This document shows positions 7,594-16,914 of a DNA stretch of 64,000 bases, piece after piece. Each line of letters opens with the position of its first letter. Position 1 is the first letter of the stretch. The stretch comes from UTCHB3 sp964371075 (lineage in GTDB: Bacteria > Bacteroidota > Ignavibacteria > Ignavibacteriales > Ignavibacteriaceae). The stretch lies in the NCBI GenBank assembly GCA_964371075.1, contig CAYJKN010000001.1, forward strand, positions 744,001 through 808,000, in the 5' to 3' direction. Below the pieces are notes generated by a model. It was not told the origin of the DNA. It did no database searches and saw only the letters and a list, made by a program, of their open reading frames with translations. The translations under genes and the position numbers were made by a program.

Positions 7594-8552
7594 AAATTTT
7601 GAGTTTTTTCCTCCTGATTATATCTTTAACATTCCTCTCGGGTTGTTTCTCTTCAACGGTAGTCGATGAACAAAAAAGTGCTTCTCAAACCGACGGTGAT
7701 GATTTTTTTAACCTGGCCAACGACCTTATCAACAGAAACAGCGTGGGACCGGCACTAATATCACTTGATGAAGCTTATAACAGCTATTCATTACTCGACG
7801 ATGTTTCGGGCAAGACCAAAGTCCTTCTGAAAAAAGCTAATATTTACGGTGCTGAAGGTGATATCAAAAAAGGTGACAGTATTCTTACTTCTCAATTCCT
7901 TATGCTTCCCGGCAGAAGTGACAGCGTAAATTATCTCAATTCACTCACTGAATATTATTATACAACCCAAAGATATGACAGTGTTTTGGTACTCGTCGAT
8001 AGATTTAAAGAGCACTATGCCAATTCTTCTCTGGCACTGATTTCAACTGCCTATCTTGCTCTCTCAAAATTTGCACTCAACGCTGATCATGAAATAGAAC
8101 TTACCAACCTGAACAAAGCTTTTGTTGCTCTCGACAGAGATCAGAGGTACCCGGGTGATCAACTCTCATTTGCATATTATACAAGAGCATATATCGCAGC
8201 AAAAGAGGGGAAACTTGAGGATGCATATTTTTGGGGAAATAAAGCCTACAATCAGGACTTACACAATGAAGATTACATCGCGATAGCCTATGACCTCGAA
8301 TTATTGGCAGGTGTGGCTGAAAAAAGAGGAAAAATTGCAGATGCTGCCGAACTCTTCAAAAGGGCATCAGACTCTTATTTTGCATTGGGAATTGAAAGTC
8401 ACGCAACTTATACGGAAGTGAAAAGCCTGATCCACCGATTAAATTTAAAAGGCGATAATCCATTTCTGAAAAATCGCCTTAAATATTTGAAAGATAAATT
8501 GACTGATAAGTCATTACTGCCCGAAATAGACAGAGTTTTACTTAAACCGTAA
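7590..8552 (+). CDS. Outer-envelope lipoprotein with TPR-like helices
   Basis: A 320-residue protein with a lipoprotein signal peptide (lipobox LSGC, acylated C19) and then helical repeats resembling tetratricopeptides, for example ALISLDEAYNSYSLLDDVSG and LEDAYFWGNKAYNQD. Its ATGA overlap with the MCE gene makes it part of the Mla operon. I infer that it is the periplasmic or outer-membrane partner of the transporter, in place of MlaA/MlaC, which are absent here. It overlaps convergent gltX by 11 nt. The exact family is not recognised. Confidence 0.82.
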   Translation: MKILSFFLLIISLTFLSGCFSSTVVDEQKSASQTDGDDFFNLANDLINRNSVGPALISLDEAYNSYSLLDDVSGKTKVLLKKANIYGAEGDIKKGDSILTSQFLMLPGRSDSVNYLNSLTEYYYTTQRYDSVLVLVDRFKEHYANSSLALISTAYLALSKFALNADHEIELTNLNKAFVALDRDQRYPGDQLSFAYYTRAYIAAKEGKLEDAYFWGNKAYNQDLHNEDYIAIAYDLELLAGVAEKRGKIADAAELFKRASDSYFALGIESHATYTEVKSLIHRLNLKGDNPFLKNRLKYLKDKLTDKSLLPEIDRVLLKP

Positions 8553-9999
8553 TTTTTTCCAATGCTGTTCTAATTCTTGATATCACCTCATCTTTACCAA
8601 GTGCCTCCAAAATATCAAACAATCCAGGACCTGAAGTAACTCCCGAAACAGCCAGTCTTACAGGATGTATTAACTTCCCTGCTCCTGCTCCATTCTCTTC
8701 GGCAGTTTGCCTTAAAGCAGTCTCATAATCTTCTTTTGATGGGTCTGAAAGTTTATCAATTTTTAGCATATAACTTGTCAAAAGAGTCGGAGTATCTTCC
8801 TTCCATCCTTTTTGAATCCCCTTCTCATCATAGGAATCTGGTTTACCAAAAAAGTAACCTGCGTTTTGTGGAATTTCTTTTATAAATTTTACTCTTTCCT
8901 TCATCGCAACCACAACTTTTTCAAGCAAAACATCACTATATCCATCGGAATAAAGCCCGATGTTGATCAATTCTTCTTTGAGAAGTGATGCGAGTTCAGA
9001 ATCACTTTTGGCTCTTAAGTGTTCGGCATTTAACCAGTCAAGTTTTTCCAGATTAAAAACTGCGCCAGATTTATTTATCCTGTCGAGAGAAAATGAATCA
9101 ATTAATTCATTCATATAATAAAATTCACGGTCATCACCGGCATTCCAACCGAGAAGTGCGATAAAGTTTATCAGAGCCTCTTTGAGATACCCCTTTGCGC
9201 GATAATCCTCAACTGCTACATCTCCCTGCCTTTTGCTAAGCTTTGATCTATCAGGGTTTAAGAGAAGTGGAAGATGAGCAAATACAGGTACTTCCCATCC
9301 AAATGCCTGATATAAAAGAACATGTTTTGGAGTTGAAGGAAGCCATTCCTCACCCCTTATAGTATGGGTGATTTTCATTAAATGGTCATCAACCACATTA
9401 GCGAGATGATAAGTGGGGAAACCATCACTTTTAATCAGAACCTGGTCGTCTATCGTGTTTGTATCAAAATCGATGTTGCCACGAATAATGTCTTTTACAT
9501 GAACCCTTTGATTGGCCACAACATTCATCCTGACAACATATGGTAAACCATCATTGATTTTTTCAGCCACTTCTTCAGGGGTTAACTTCAGGCAATGTTT
9601 ATCATAAACACTCTGCTCACCTTTGGCTTTTTGACCATCCCTAAGAAAATCAAGTCTCTCTTTTGAACAAAAACAGTAGTATGCCTTGCCCGATTCTAAA
9701 AGTTTTTCTGTGTGTTTTTTATAAATTTCAAGTCTTTCCGACTGTATGTAGGGACCATAATCACCACCAATTCCGGGACCTTCATCATAGTGCAGACCCG
9801 ACCATTCCATTGTAGAAATCAGATTTTCAACTGCACCTTCAACAAATCGTGCACGATCGGTATCCTCTATCCTTAGAATAAATTTACCGCCTGTTTTTTT
9901 TGCAAAAAGGTAGTTATAGAGGGCAGTTCTTAGTCCGCCAATATGTAGATATCCTGTGGGACTGGGAGCAAACCTGACCCTTGGAAATTCTGAGATCAT
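8542..9999 (-). CDS. gltX: Glutamyl-tRNA synthetase
   Basis: Charges tRNA-Glu (possibly also tRNA-Gln in the indirect pathway) in the cytosol. It is a class I synthetase of 485 residues, the usual length. The HIGH motif appears as PSPTGYLHIGGLRTALYNY near residues 12-30 and the KMSKS motif as DRSKLSKRQGD near residue 250. The C-terminal helical anticodon-binding domain is complete. It lies 28 nt downstream of the hybrid kinase gene on the same strand, so it could be read from that transcript. Confidence 0.97.
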   Translation of the reverse strand: MISEFPRVRFAPSPTGYLHIGGLRTALYNYLFAKKTGGKFILRIEDTDRARFVEGAVENLISTMEWSGLHYDEGPGIGGDYGPYIQSERLEIYKKHTEKLLESGKAYYCFCSKERLDFLRDGQKAKGEQSVYDKHCLKLTPEEVAEKINDGLPYVVRMNVVANQRVHVKDIIRGNIDFDTNTIDDQVLIKSDGFPTYHLANVVDDHLMKITHTIRGEEWLPSTPKHVLLYQAFGWEVPVFAHLPLLLNPDRSKLSKRQGDVAVEDYRAKGYLKEALINFIALLGWNAGDDREFYYMNELIDSFSLDRINKSGAVFNLEKLDWLNAEHLRAKSDSELASLLKEELINIGLYSDGYSDVLLEKVVVAMKERVKFIKEIPQNAGYFFGKPDSYDEKGIQKGWKEDTPTLLTSYMLKIDKLSDPSKEDYETALRQTAEENGAGAGKLIHPVRLAVSGVTSGPGLFDILEALGKDEVISRIRTALEKITV

Positions 10000-10027
10000 T
10001 CGTAGTTACTTTCCGAAAATAGTGAAA

Positions 10028-12394
10028 CTATGCAGGTTTTCCTGTATATTTTTTAACTTTTTCAATGAATTCGACACTGTCGATTGGTTTGGGGATATAG
10101 TCTGTTGCACCGGCTTCAATGCACTTTTCGCGATCACCTTTCATGGCGAAAGCAGTTAAAGCGATAATCGGGGTATCTTTATACTCCGGCATCTGCCTTA
10201 CTCTCTCTGTTGCTTCAAACCCGTTCATAACAGGCATTTGCATATCCATTAAAATTAGATCGTATAACATTTTTTTCGCTTGTTCTACTGCCTCGGCACC
10301 ATTTTCAACCACAGTTACATTCGAAAAACCATTTTTCCTTAAAAGCCTGGTGACAATTATTTGAGAGTGTTTGTAATCTTCTACAAGAAGTATTTTTGGT
10401 GATGTATCTTCTTCTACCTGTGGCGTACCCTGGGCAGGTGTTGTCGTTGCAATAGAAGCATTATCAGTTCTGTTTACCATCCTGCTGATGGTGTCAGCAA
10501 GGTCTTCAATCTTTGTACTTTTTTTATCAAGAAGCTCGGTGAAGAGACCATTTATCTTGGCGAGGTCTTCCTCATAATTTTCTTTTCCGGTATAGATGAT
10601 TATGGGCAAACTTGCAAATCTGGAGTTTGATTTGATCTCTTTTATCAGTTCAAATCCGTTCATTCTTGGCATATCGAGATCGATTACTGCCAAATCAAGG
10701 TCCATATTAGCTATTTTATCCATCACTTCATACGAGAAATTTTCGGCAACAGGATTAAAACCGGCCGATTGAATCGCTTCTTTAACAAGATTTAAAGTGT
10801 TGATGTCGTCATCCACACAGAGAACATTTGCATCCCTTCTGAGTTTATAGGAGGTTAACACCTCAACAAGATCTTTATAACTGATCGGTTTAACAAAGTA
10901 TTCAACCGACCCCATCAAAAATGCTTTTTGTTGTTCTGCTTCAACGGAACAGACTATCACCGGGGTATGTCTGTGCAGTTTGTTTTCACGGATTTTACGA
11001 AGCAGTTCAAGTCCGTTCACATCCGGAAGTGTGACATTAGTAATTATCGAGAGAAACTCTTCGGTTTCAAGAATCTGAAGAGCCTTCATCCCTGAATTTA
11101 CAATGGTCGGCTCATAGCCCCATTTATTCAGGTAATTACTTAAAAGTTTGGAAGTGGCATAATCATCCTCGATTACGAGTACCCTGCTGTTTTGTGATGC
11201 AGGTTTTGGTAATGCCTCAATTTGTCTTGCAAAATCAGCAGCGCCCGAGAGCAGCATGTTAATTGTAACACTTACTCCCTGTCCGGCTTCCCTGTTGAAC
11301 AACAATTCACCTTTTAGACTCTCAACATATCTTTTTGCGAGATTAAGTGAAAGTGAAGAAAGATTTGCTTGTCTGCCACCTCTTCCTTCATGCAGTTGAC
11401 TGAGTCTAAATGCCTCTTTAACCTTCTCAGAAGGCATCATAAGGGCCGGATGCTGAATCTTGACACTTAGTATCCCTTTATCAGATTCAGAGGCTGTAAC
11501 TTCAATTCGTCCGTATGGATTTTCATTCAAAAGAAAAAGAAGTATTGAGGTAATCGCTGATTTTAATTTCTGCGGGTCTGATTCAATATCTTTATTTGCT
11601 GAATCACTCACAGCAAAATGGAGCTCGGAGATATTTGCATCGATTTTCTCTTTAAAACTTTTTTCAATTTCATCAATAAGCACAGCAAGATTAAAAGTGG
11701 ATAGTTGTAAATCGCTGCTTCCCGTGGAAACTTTGGAGATGTCGATGATATCGTTGAGAAGACTTGAGATTTTTTGAGCGTTGTCTTTGATAAGTTTTAT
11801 GTATTCGCTCTGAACAGAATTTAATTTATCATCATAAAGAAGAGACGCAAACCCAAGTATACTGTTTGCCGGTGTTCTCAATTCGTTTGAAACATCAAGC
11901 ACAAGTTTCGCCAAAGAGGAATCAGAAATAAAAGAACTGAATTTTTGTGAATTAAGGATAACACCAAGGAATTTCCCCATAACAATTACATTATCTATGT
12001 CATTCTGGTTAAATGGTGATTTCCGCGTCAATTTCATTACAAAAGTGTCATCATTATTATGCCTGATTTTCAGGCAACCTTCATACACCAGAAAATCTGT
12101 GGATTGAATCGCACATTTTTTATCAATTTCAAAAGTTGAAACCGAACTTAAAGAATCTACCAGTTTACATACAGTGCACTGATGTGCAGAGCCTAAAGTA
12201 AGGTTCTTTTTTACATTGTCTGACTTCCCGAGCAGAGTGAATTTATCGGTTGCACCCTTAAAAAGTGCAACTGAGTAAAACTCAAATTCTTCGCTGACGA
12301 AATTACAAAATTGATTGAGGAGATCGCCGCCGGTATTTTCGGACTGGAACAGCGAATTAACAGATTTGAAAAACGAAATTAGGTTAGACTGCAT
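10028..12394 (-). CDS. Hybrid histidine-kinase-like protein with three receiver domains; catalytic histidine lost
   Basis: A 788-residue soluble protein. Residues 1-155 resemble a GAF-type sensor with several cysteines (CTVC at 73-76). Residues 160-225 are a dimerisation (HisKA) helix pair, but the usual S-H-E-L-R-T-P motif reads VSNELRTPANSILG, so the phospho-accepting histidine is N170. The ATPase domain (about 265-385) lacks the N-box, DxGxG and GTGLGL motifs. Receiver 1 (404-515) has N453 in place of the phosphorylated aspartate. Receivers 2 (523-640, D572) and 3 (667-785, D717) look intact. It cannot autophosphorylate in the normal way and is probably a scaffold or phosphate acceptor for other kinases. 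Confidence 0.88.
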   Translation of the reverse strand: MQSNLISFFKSVNSLFQSENTGGDLLNQFCNFVSEEFEFYSVALFKGATDKFTLLGKSDNVKKNLTLGSAHQCTVCKLVDSLSSVSTFEIDKKCAIQSTDFLVYEGCLKIRHNNDDTFVMKLTRKSPFNQNDIDNVIVMGKFLGVILNSQKFSSFISDSSLAKLVLDVSNELRTPANSILGFASLLYDDKLNSVQSEYIKLIKDNAQKISSLLNDIIDISKVSTGSSDLQLSTFNLAVLIDEIEKSFKEKIDANISELHFAVSDSANKDIESDPQKLKSAITSILLFLLNENPYGRIEVTASESDKGILSVKIQHPALMMPSEKVKEAFRLSQLHEGRGGRQANLSSLSLNLAKRYVESLKGELLFNREAGQGVSVTINMLLSGAADFARQIEALPKPASQNSRVLVIEDDYATSKLLSNYLNKWGYEPTIVNSGMKALQILETEEFLSIITNVTLPDVNGLELLRKIRENKLHRHTPVIVCSVEAEQQKAFLMGSVEYFVKPISYKDLVEVLTSYKLRRDANVLCVDDDINTLNLVKEAIQSAGFNPVAENFSYEVMDKIANMDLDLAVIDLDMPRMNGFELIKEIKSNSRFASLPIIIYTGKENYEEDLAKINGLFTELLDKKSTKIEDLADTISRMVNRTDNASIATTTPAQGTPQVEEDTSPKILLVEDYKHSQIIVTRLLRKNGFSNVTVVENGAEAVEQAKKMLYDLILMDMQMPVMNGFEATERVRQMPEYKDTPIIALTAFAMKGDREKCIEAGATDYIPKPIDSVEFIEKVKKYTGKPA

Positions 12395-12479
12395 CGGGCA
12401 TACCGCGATTCATTAATGAATAACATTAAGAGCACAAATTAAATAGAATTCCATTTATAAAAAAAATGATTATTTCGAA

Positions 12480-13457
12480 TTAAACGGTTTCTATCAATTT
12501 TTTTACTATTTCTACAGAGGAAACCCCTTCAGCCTCTGCACTGAAATTAGTTATTACCCTGTGGCGTAAGATTGGATTGAGAACTGATTTTACATCATCC
12601 TTGTTGGGTGTAAACCTGCCATCGAGAACAGAACGGGTTTTTGCTGCAAGAATCAGGAACTGCGAAGCTCTTGGTCCGGCGCCCCATCTCACCCAGTCTT
12701 TAATAAATTGAGGTGAATCAGGGTTCTGGGGTCGAGTACTGTGAACAACTTTTGTTGCATATTCTATGATATTGTCGGCCACAGGAACAGACCTTATAAG
12801 CTCTTGATACCTTAATAATTCAGTTGCACTGATTACAGGAGATACCTTGGAATGCCATGAACCTGTGGTTGCTTTTACGATCTCAACTTCTTCATCATAA
12901 GAAGGATAATCGAGCCACAAGTTAAACATAAAACGGTCGAGTTGAGCTTCGGGTAATGGATATGTTCCCTCCTGCTCAATTGGATTTTGAGTTGCAAGCA
13001 CAAAGAAAGGAGTCTCAAGATTATAAGTTCTGCCTGAAACCGTTACCTTGTATTCCTGCATTGCCTCAAGCAGTGCCGCTTGAGTTTTTGGAGGTGTTCT
13101 GTTTATTTCATCCGCGAGAATTACATTCGAAAAAATTGAACCGGGAATAAATCTGAATTCCCTTCGGCGTGTAATGGGGTCTTCTTCCATTACATCCGTT
13201 CCTGTAATATCCGAGGGCATCAAATCGGGAGTGAACTGGATTCTTCCAAATTTTAAATCCGTGGCTTCCGCAACAGTTTTGATCAAAAGAGTTTTAGCCA
13301 ACCCGGGGACACCAACAAGAAGGCAGTGACCGCGTGAAAGCAATGATATCAGGAGATGTTCTATAATATCTGCCTGACCAACAATTACCTTGTTAATCTC
13401 TGACTTTACAGTCTGAAATTTCTCATTAATCTCTTTTACAATTGTTACTTCATCCAA
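12480..13457 (-). CDS. MoxR-family AAA+ ATPase
   Basis: A 325-residue chaperone-type ATPase. Walker A is the MoxR-typical GVPGLAKT near residues 44-51, followed by RIQFTPDLMPSDITG, Walker B VILADEINRTPPKTQAALLEAMQE and sensor ATQNPIEQEGTYPLPEAQLDRF. The C-terminal lid is present. MoxR proteins usually work with von Willebrand factor A proteins to mature or insert cofactors in partners; no such partner is adjacent here. It begins 11 nt after the SurA-like gene on the same strand, suggesting one transcript. Confidence 0.94.
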   Translation of the reverse strand: MDEVTIVKEINEKFQTVKSEINKVIVGQADIIEHLLISLLSRGHCLLVGVPGLAKTLLIKTVAEATDLKFGRIQFTPDLMPSDITGTDVMEEDPITRRREFRFIPGSIFSNVILADEINRTPPKTQAALLEAMQEYKVTVSGRTYNLETPFFVLATQNPIEQEGTYPLPEAQLDRFMFNLWLDYPSYDEEVEIVKATTGSWHSKVSPVISATELLRYQELIRSVPVADNIIEYATKVVHSTRPQNPDSPQFIKDWVRWGAGPRASQFLILAAKTRSVLDGRFTPNKDDVKSVLNPILRHRVITNFSAEAEGVSSVEIVKKLIETV

Positions 13458-13468
13458 GCAGTAATACC

Positions 13469-14743
13469 TTACTTAATTTCCCAAAATATTTTCGATCGCA
13501 GATCAACAAACCAGTCTTCTTCAAGTTTCTGTTTTTTATACATTATCGCAAGCTCTTTGATCTCATCATAATCCATCTCAAGATTTGGATCGTGTTTTGG
13601 AATTCTTGCGTCAACTTTTACGATGTGATAACCATAGTCATCCTGCCCGTAATCAATTCTTTTTGGGAAACTGATCTCCCCTTCTTTAATTTTTGCAACA
13701 GTCTCTTTAAGGGCAGCATCCAGTTTGTCAATAAAATATGTTCCCAGCACTCCACCTGAATTATTGGTTCTTACATCCTGGCTGTATTTTTTTGCATATA
13801 GTCTAAAATCACCATTTTGTCTGACCAGGGTATCCCTTAAGTCAGTAAGAAAATTGATAAGTTCAAAATCAATCTGCTCATCAGGTTTCGCTTTTATCAG
13901 GATATGGCGGGTTTTAATCTGCTCACCTCTTCTGTCAAGAAGTTGAATTATATGATACCCGGCTTGTGACTCAACAATACCGGATATTTCACCTTCTCTA
14001 AGGGCAAAAGCTGCTGATTCATATTCAGGGAAGAGTGTTCCTCTGGCAGCAAAACCAATATCGCCACCATTAACGGCACTTCCGGGGTCATCCGAATGTC
14101 TGATCGCCAACTGAGCAAAATCAGCTCCGTTTTTAATTGAATCAAGAAGCAAAGCGGTCAAATCATAAGCGATTTTCATAATTCTGGCAGATTTTGTTGG
14201 TGACCTGAAAATGTGTGAAATCTTAACTTTTTCAGGTGTAACACCCAGACTGTCACGATATTTATTGAAAAACTCTTCAACTTCTCTTCTGCTTACTTCA
14301 ACAGTTCCAAATTTCTTTTCCTGAGCCTTTTTCATCAAAAGATTTTTTTCGATCTCAGGCTCCAGTTCTTTTTTGATCTGTGCCATCGACTTGTTGTAAG
14401 TCTTTTCGACAGCTTCCTCTGAACCGAATTGTCTGATAAGCTGTTGAACCTGATATGTCATATACTGGTCAATCTCAGGTTTGGTTACCATGATCGAATC
14501 GAGCAGAGCGTATGCATAAAGAAGTTTTTCCTCGATCATAATATTCAAAACTCTTGCTTTGAATTCAGCATCTTCGGCATTTCCTCCGGCTCTTTGTGCT
14601 TCCATTGTGGCTCTGAGGATCACTTCACTTTCAAGAATAATGTCATTATCAACAATAGCGACAATTCTCTCAGCAATCTCTTGAGAATATAGTGTTCCAC
14701 TTCCCATCAGGAAGCAGAACACTAAAAAGGCTTTTTTAAACAT
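13469..14743 (-). CDS. SurA-like periplasmic peptidyl-prolyl isomerase
   Basis: A 424-residue secreted foldase that escorts outer-membrane proteins. It has a cleavable signal peptide (about 1-20, ending LYSQ), a SurA N-terminal helical domain starting IAERIVAIVDNDIILESEV, and two parvulin domains: about 160-260 (VKISHIF, then HSDDPGSAVNGGDIGFAARG) and about 270-385 (TRHILI, then SGGVLGTYF). The C-terminal helix is present. It follows the larger parvulin lipoprotein gene by 24 nt, so the two form a foldase pair. Confidence 0.93.
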   Translation of the reverse strand: MFKKAFLVFCFLMGSGTLYSQEIAERIVAIVDNDIILESEVILRATMEAQRAGGNAEDAEFKARVLNIMIEEKLLYAYALLDSIMVTKPEIDQYMTYQVQQLIRQFGSEEAVEKTYNKSMAQIKKELEPEIEKNLLMKKAQEKKFGTVEVSRREVEEFFNKYRDSLGVTPEKVKISHIFRSPTKSARIMKIAYDLTALLLDSIKNGADFAQLAIRHSDDPGSAVNGGDIGFAARGTLFPEYESAAFALREGEISGIVESQAGYHIIQLLDRRGEQIKTRHILIKAKPDEQIDFELINFLTDLRDTLVRQNGDFRLYAKKYSQDVRTNNSGGVLGTYFIDKLDAALKETVAKIKEGEISFPKRIDYGQDDYGYHIVKVDARIPKHDPNLEMDYDEIKELAIMYKKQKLEEDWFVDLRSKIFWEIK

Positions 14744-14767
14744 TTATTGTTTCTCTTAATATAAAAA

Positions 14768-16762
14768 TTAGTTCTTGAAGGCTTCTTTCAGGTTCTCGTA
14801 GAAAAATACAGGTTTGTATTTTGCACGAAGTGACTTTGTGAAGTCTTCCTCAAGTTTTTTCTGCTCTCTCTCGTTATACCCGCTAAGCACTTCAGGTTTT
14901 GCTTCTTCATAGGTTTTAATGCGAACTTTATCTTTAGCATAAACTTTAATAATCGAAAAACCACCATCTATTGCAAAAGGCATTGTGATGAAACCAACTT
15001 CATGTTTATTCGCTTCTTTGTAAAGTTGATTGGTATTTACATCCTGAAGAGCATGTTTACCAAGTTTTCCTCTCATGTTGCTTCTCTCGGTATATTTACC
15101 GGCAAGAGATTCAAAATCGGTACCACCCATTGCTTCTTTGAAGATAAAATTAGCTACAGAGTCATTTTTTACAAAAATTTCGCCAAATTCCACTCTGTCG
15201 GGCCATAAATAATTGTTTTTATGCTCATTATAATAGTCAACAAGGTAGGTACCGTCGCTTTTAATTTTGTTCCAAACCTCAAGTTCCTGGAGTTTAAATA
15301 CAAAAATTCCATTTCTATAGTCTTCCATCAAACGGGCAAAATCTTCATTTCTCTCAGGTAGATATTTTGCGTCAATTTCAAGCACACGGTCGTTTGCATA
15401 TTTAACAGCACCTTCGCTGAGTAACGCAAAAGTAATATCCCTGTTAAGGAATTCATACCGTTTATTCATGTTATCGATAAGTGAGTCGAGAGTGAACGAG
15501 ACATTTCCGAGAATAAAAGCGGTCGAATCTTTGTATTCATTTCTCCAGTCAACAACATAGTAGTCTTTTGTGATATCCACTGTGTCTCCAACTGCTTCGA
15601 GTTGAGCAAAAAGTTGTTCATTCTCGAGATAATTATAGCGCTCTCTGGTGTTTTTCAGAAGTTCTGCATATTCATTGTTATATCTGATCTGACGGTACAT
15701 TTTTTTGAGGTTTTCTTTGTCCTCTTCAAATGTCGGGTAAGTTTTATGATCAGTAACCATGATGACATGAAGTCCATAGGCAGTTTTAACAACCGGAGAA
15801 ATTTCACCCGGTTTCAATTTAAAAGCCGCTTCATCAAATTCAGGAACCATCATTCTTCTCTCAAAGAACCCAAGATCACCACCTGATTGTTTTGAGCCCG
15901 GATCTTCAGAATATTGCTGAGCAAGTACTGAAAACGATTCTCCGTTTTTTATTTTCATTAAGACTGTATCCATTTTGGCAACAGCAAAAGCTGTATCAGG
16001 ATTACCTTCCGGATTGAGGTAGCCAATTAATATGTGGCTTGCTCTTACTTGAGGAATTCTGTCTTTAATTTCGGTAACTTTAATAAGATGATATCCAAAA
16101 CGACTGGTTACCACCTCAGGAAAAACCTGTCCGGCTGGAGTTAAATAAGCCGCATCTTCAAACTCCGGAACTATCATTCCTGAAGTTATATAATAGATGT
16201 CACCACCACTTTTTGCACTGAAATCATCCTGTGAATATTCGGCTGCAAGAGTTTCAAAACTTTCACCGGCTTTAATTCTCTGAAGCAGACTGTCGAGTTT
16301 TAACTTTGGAGCTTCAGTATCAAGTGAATCAGGGCGTGTCATGATGTGACTAACCCTGAGTTCTTTTTTTCTTCTTTCCCACATCTGTTTCACTGCGGGT
16401 TCAATTAATTCCTTCTCGATGATATATGTCTGACCAACTTGTTTCAGATAATCATCAAGTTCCTGATTCATCGCGGCATCTTTGTCAAATCCGCGTTCTT
16501 TGCCCTCTTCAAGCTTCAACTTAAAATTTGTGTAAACATCGAGGAAGTTCTTGAATTTTTCCTGGTCGTCTTTTTTTGCATTTTCAACACCACCAACTGT
16601 TTTTGAGTATGCTTTCTCAAATTCAGGGAGCGTGATTGTTTTTGGTTGCTTGTTCGCACCTGTGAATTCAGCAACAGGTGTTCCCTGTCCGCCTCCGGAA
16701 CAAGCCGTTAGAAAGATAGCAGATAAAAGTGGGAAGAATAAAACCCAAGATTTTTTCAACAT
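14768..16762 (-). CDS. Large parvulin-type lipoprotein (PrsA/PpiD-like)
   Basis: A 664-residue lipoprotein (lipobox LTAC, C21) with several parvulin-type isomerase domains. The first two are clear: LRVSHIM with SQDDFSAKSGGDIYYI at about 135-235, and VRASHILIGYLNP with SEDPGSKQSGGDLGFFERR at about 240-350. A diverged third one lies near the C-terminus (EFGEIFVKND, GKYTERSNMRGKLG). It probably helps fold exported or outer-membrane proteins in the periplasm. It begins the foldase-MoxR-kinase-gltX run on this strand. Confidence 0.92.
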   Translation of the reverse strand: MLKKSWVLFFPLLSAIFLTACSGGGQGTPVAEFTGANKQPKTITLPEFEKAYSKTVGGVENAKKDDQEKFKNFLDVYTNFKLKLEEGKERGFDKDAAMNQELDDYLKQVGQTYIIEKELIEPAVKQMWERRKKELRVSHIMTRPDSLDTEAPKLKLDSLLQRIKAGESFETLAAEYSQDDFSAKSGGDIYYITSGMIVPEFEDAAYLTPAGQVFPEVVTSRFGYHLIKVTEIKDRIPQVRASHILIGYLNPEGNPDTAFAVAKMDTVLMKIKNGESFSVLAQQYSEDPGSKQSGGDLGFFERRMMVPEFDEAAFKLKPGEISPVVKTAYGLHVIMVTDHKTYPTFEEDKENLKKMYRQIRYNNEYAELLKNTRERYNYLENEQLFAQLEAVGDTVDITKDYYVVDWRNEYKDSTAFILGNVSFTLDSLIDNMNKRYEFLNRDITFALLSEGAVKYANDRVLEIDAKYLPERNEDFARLMEDYRNGIFVFKLQELEVWNKIKSDGTYLVDYYNEHKNNYLWPDRVEFGEIFVKNDSVANFIFKEAMGGTDFESLAGKYTERSNMRGKLGKHALQDVNTNQLYKEANKHEVGFITMPFAIDGGFSIIKVYAKDKVRIKTYEEAKPEVLSGYNEREQKKLEEDFTKSLRAKYKPVFFYENLKEAFKN

Positions 16763-16914
16763 TTATGACTCCGGTTAATGACAAATTACTTAACTTTAAA
16801 TCAGCTAAGCCGTTCGGCAAGATTGCTTTTATTTGATTGAGATTTTACGAATTATAAAAAATTCCAACAATAATGTTACCTATTCGACAGTTCATAATCA
16901 AGGTGATTAATGAG

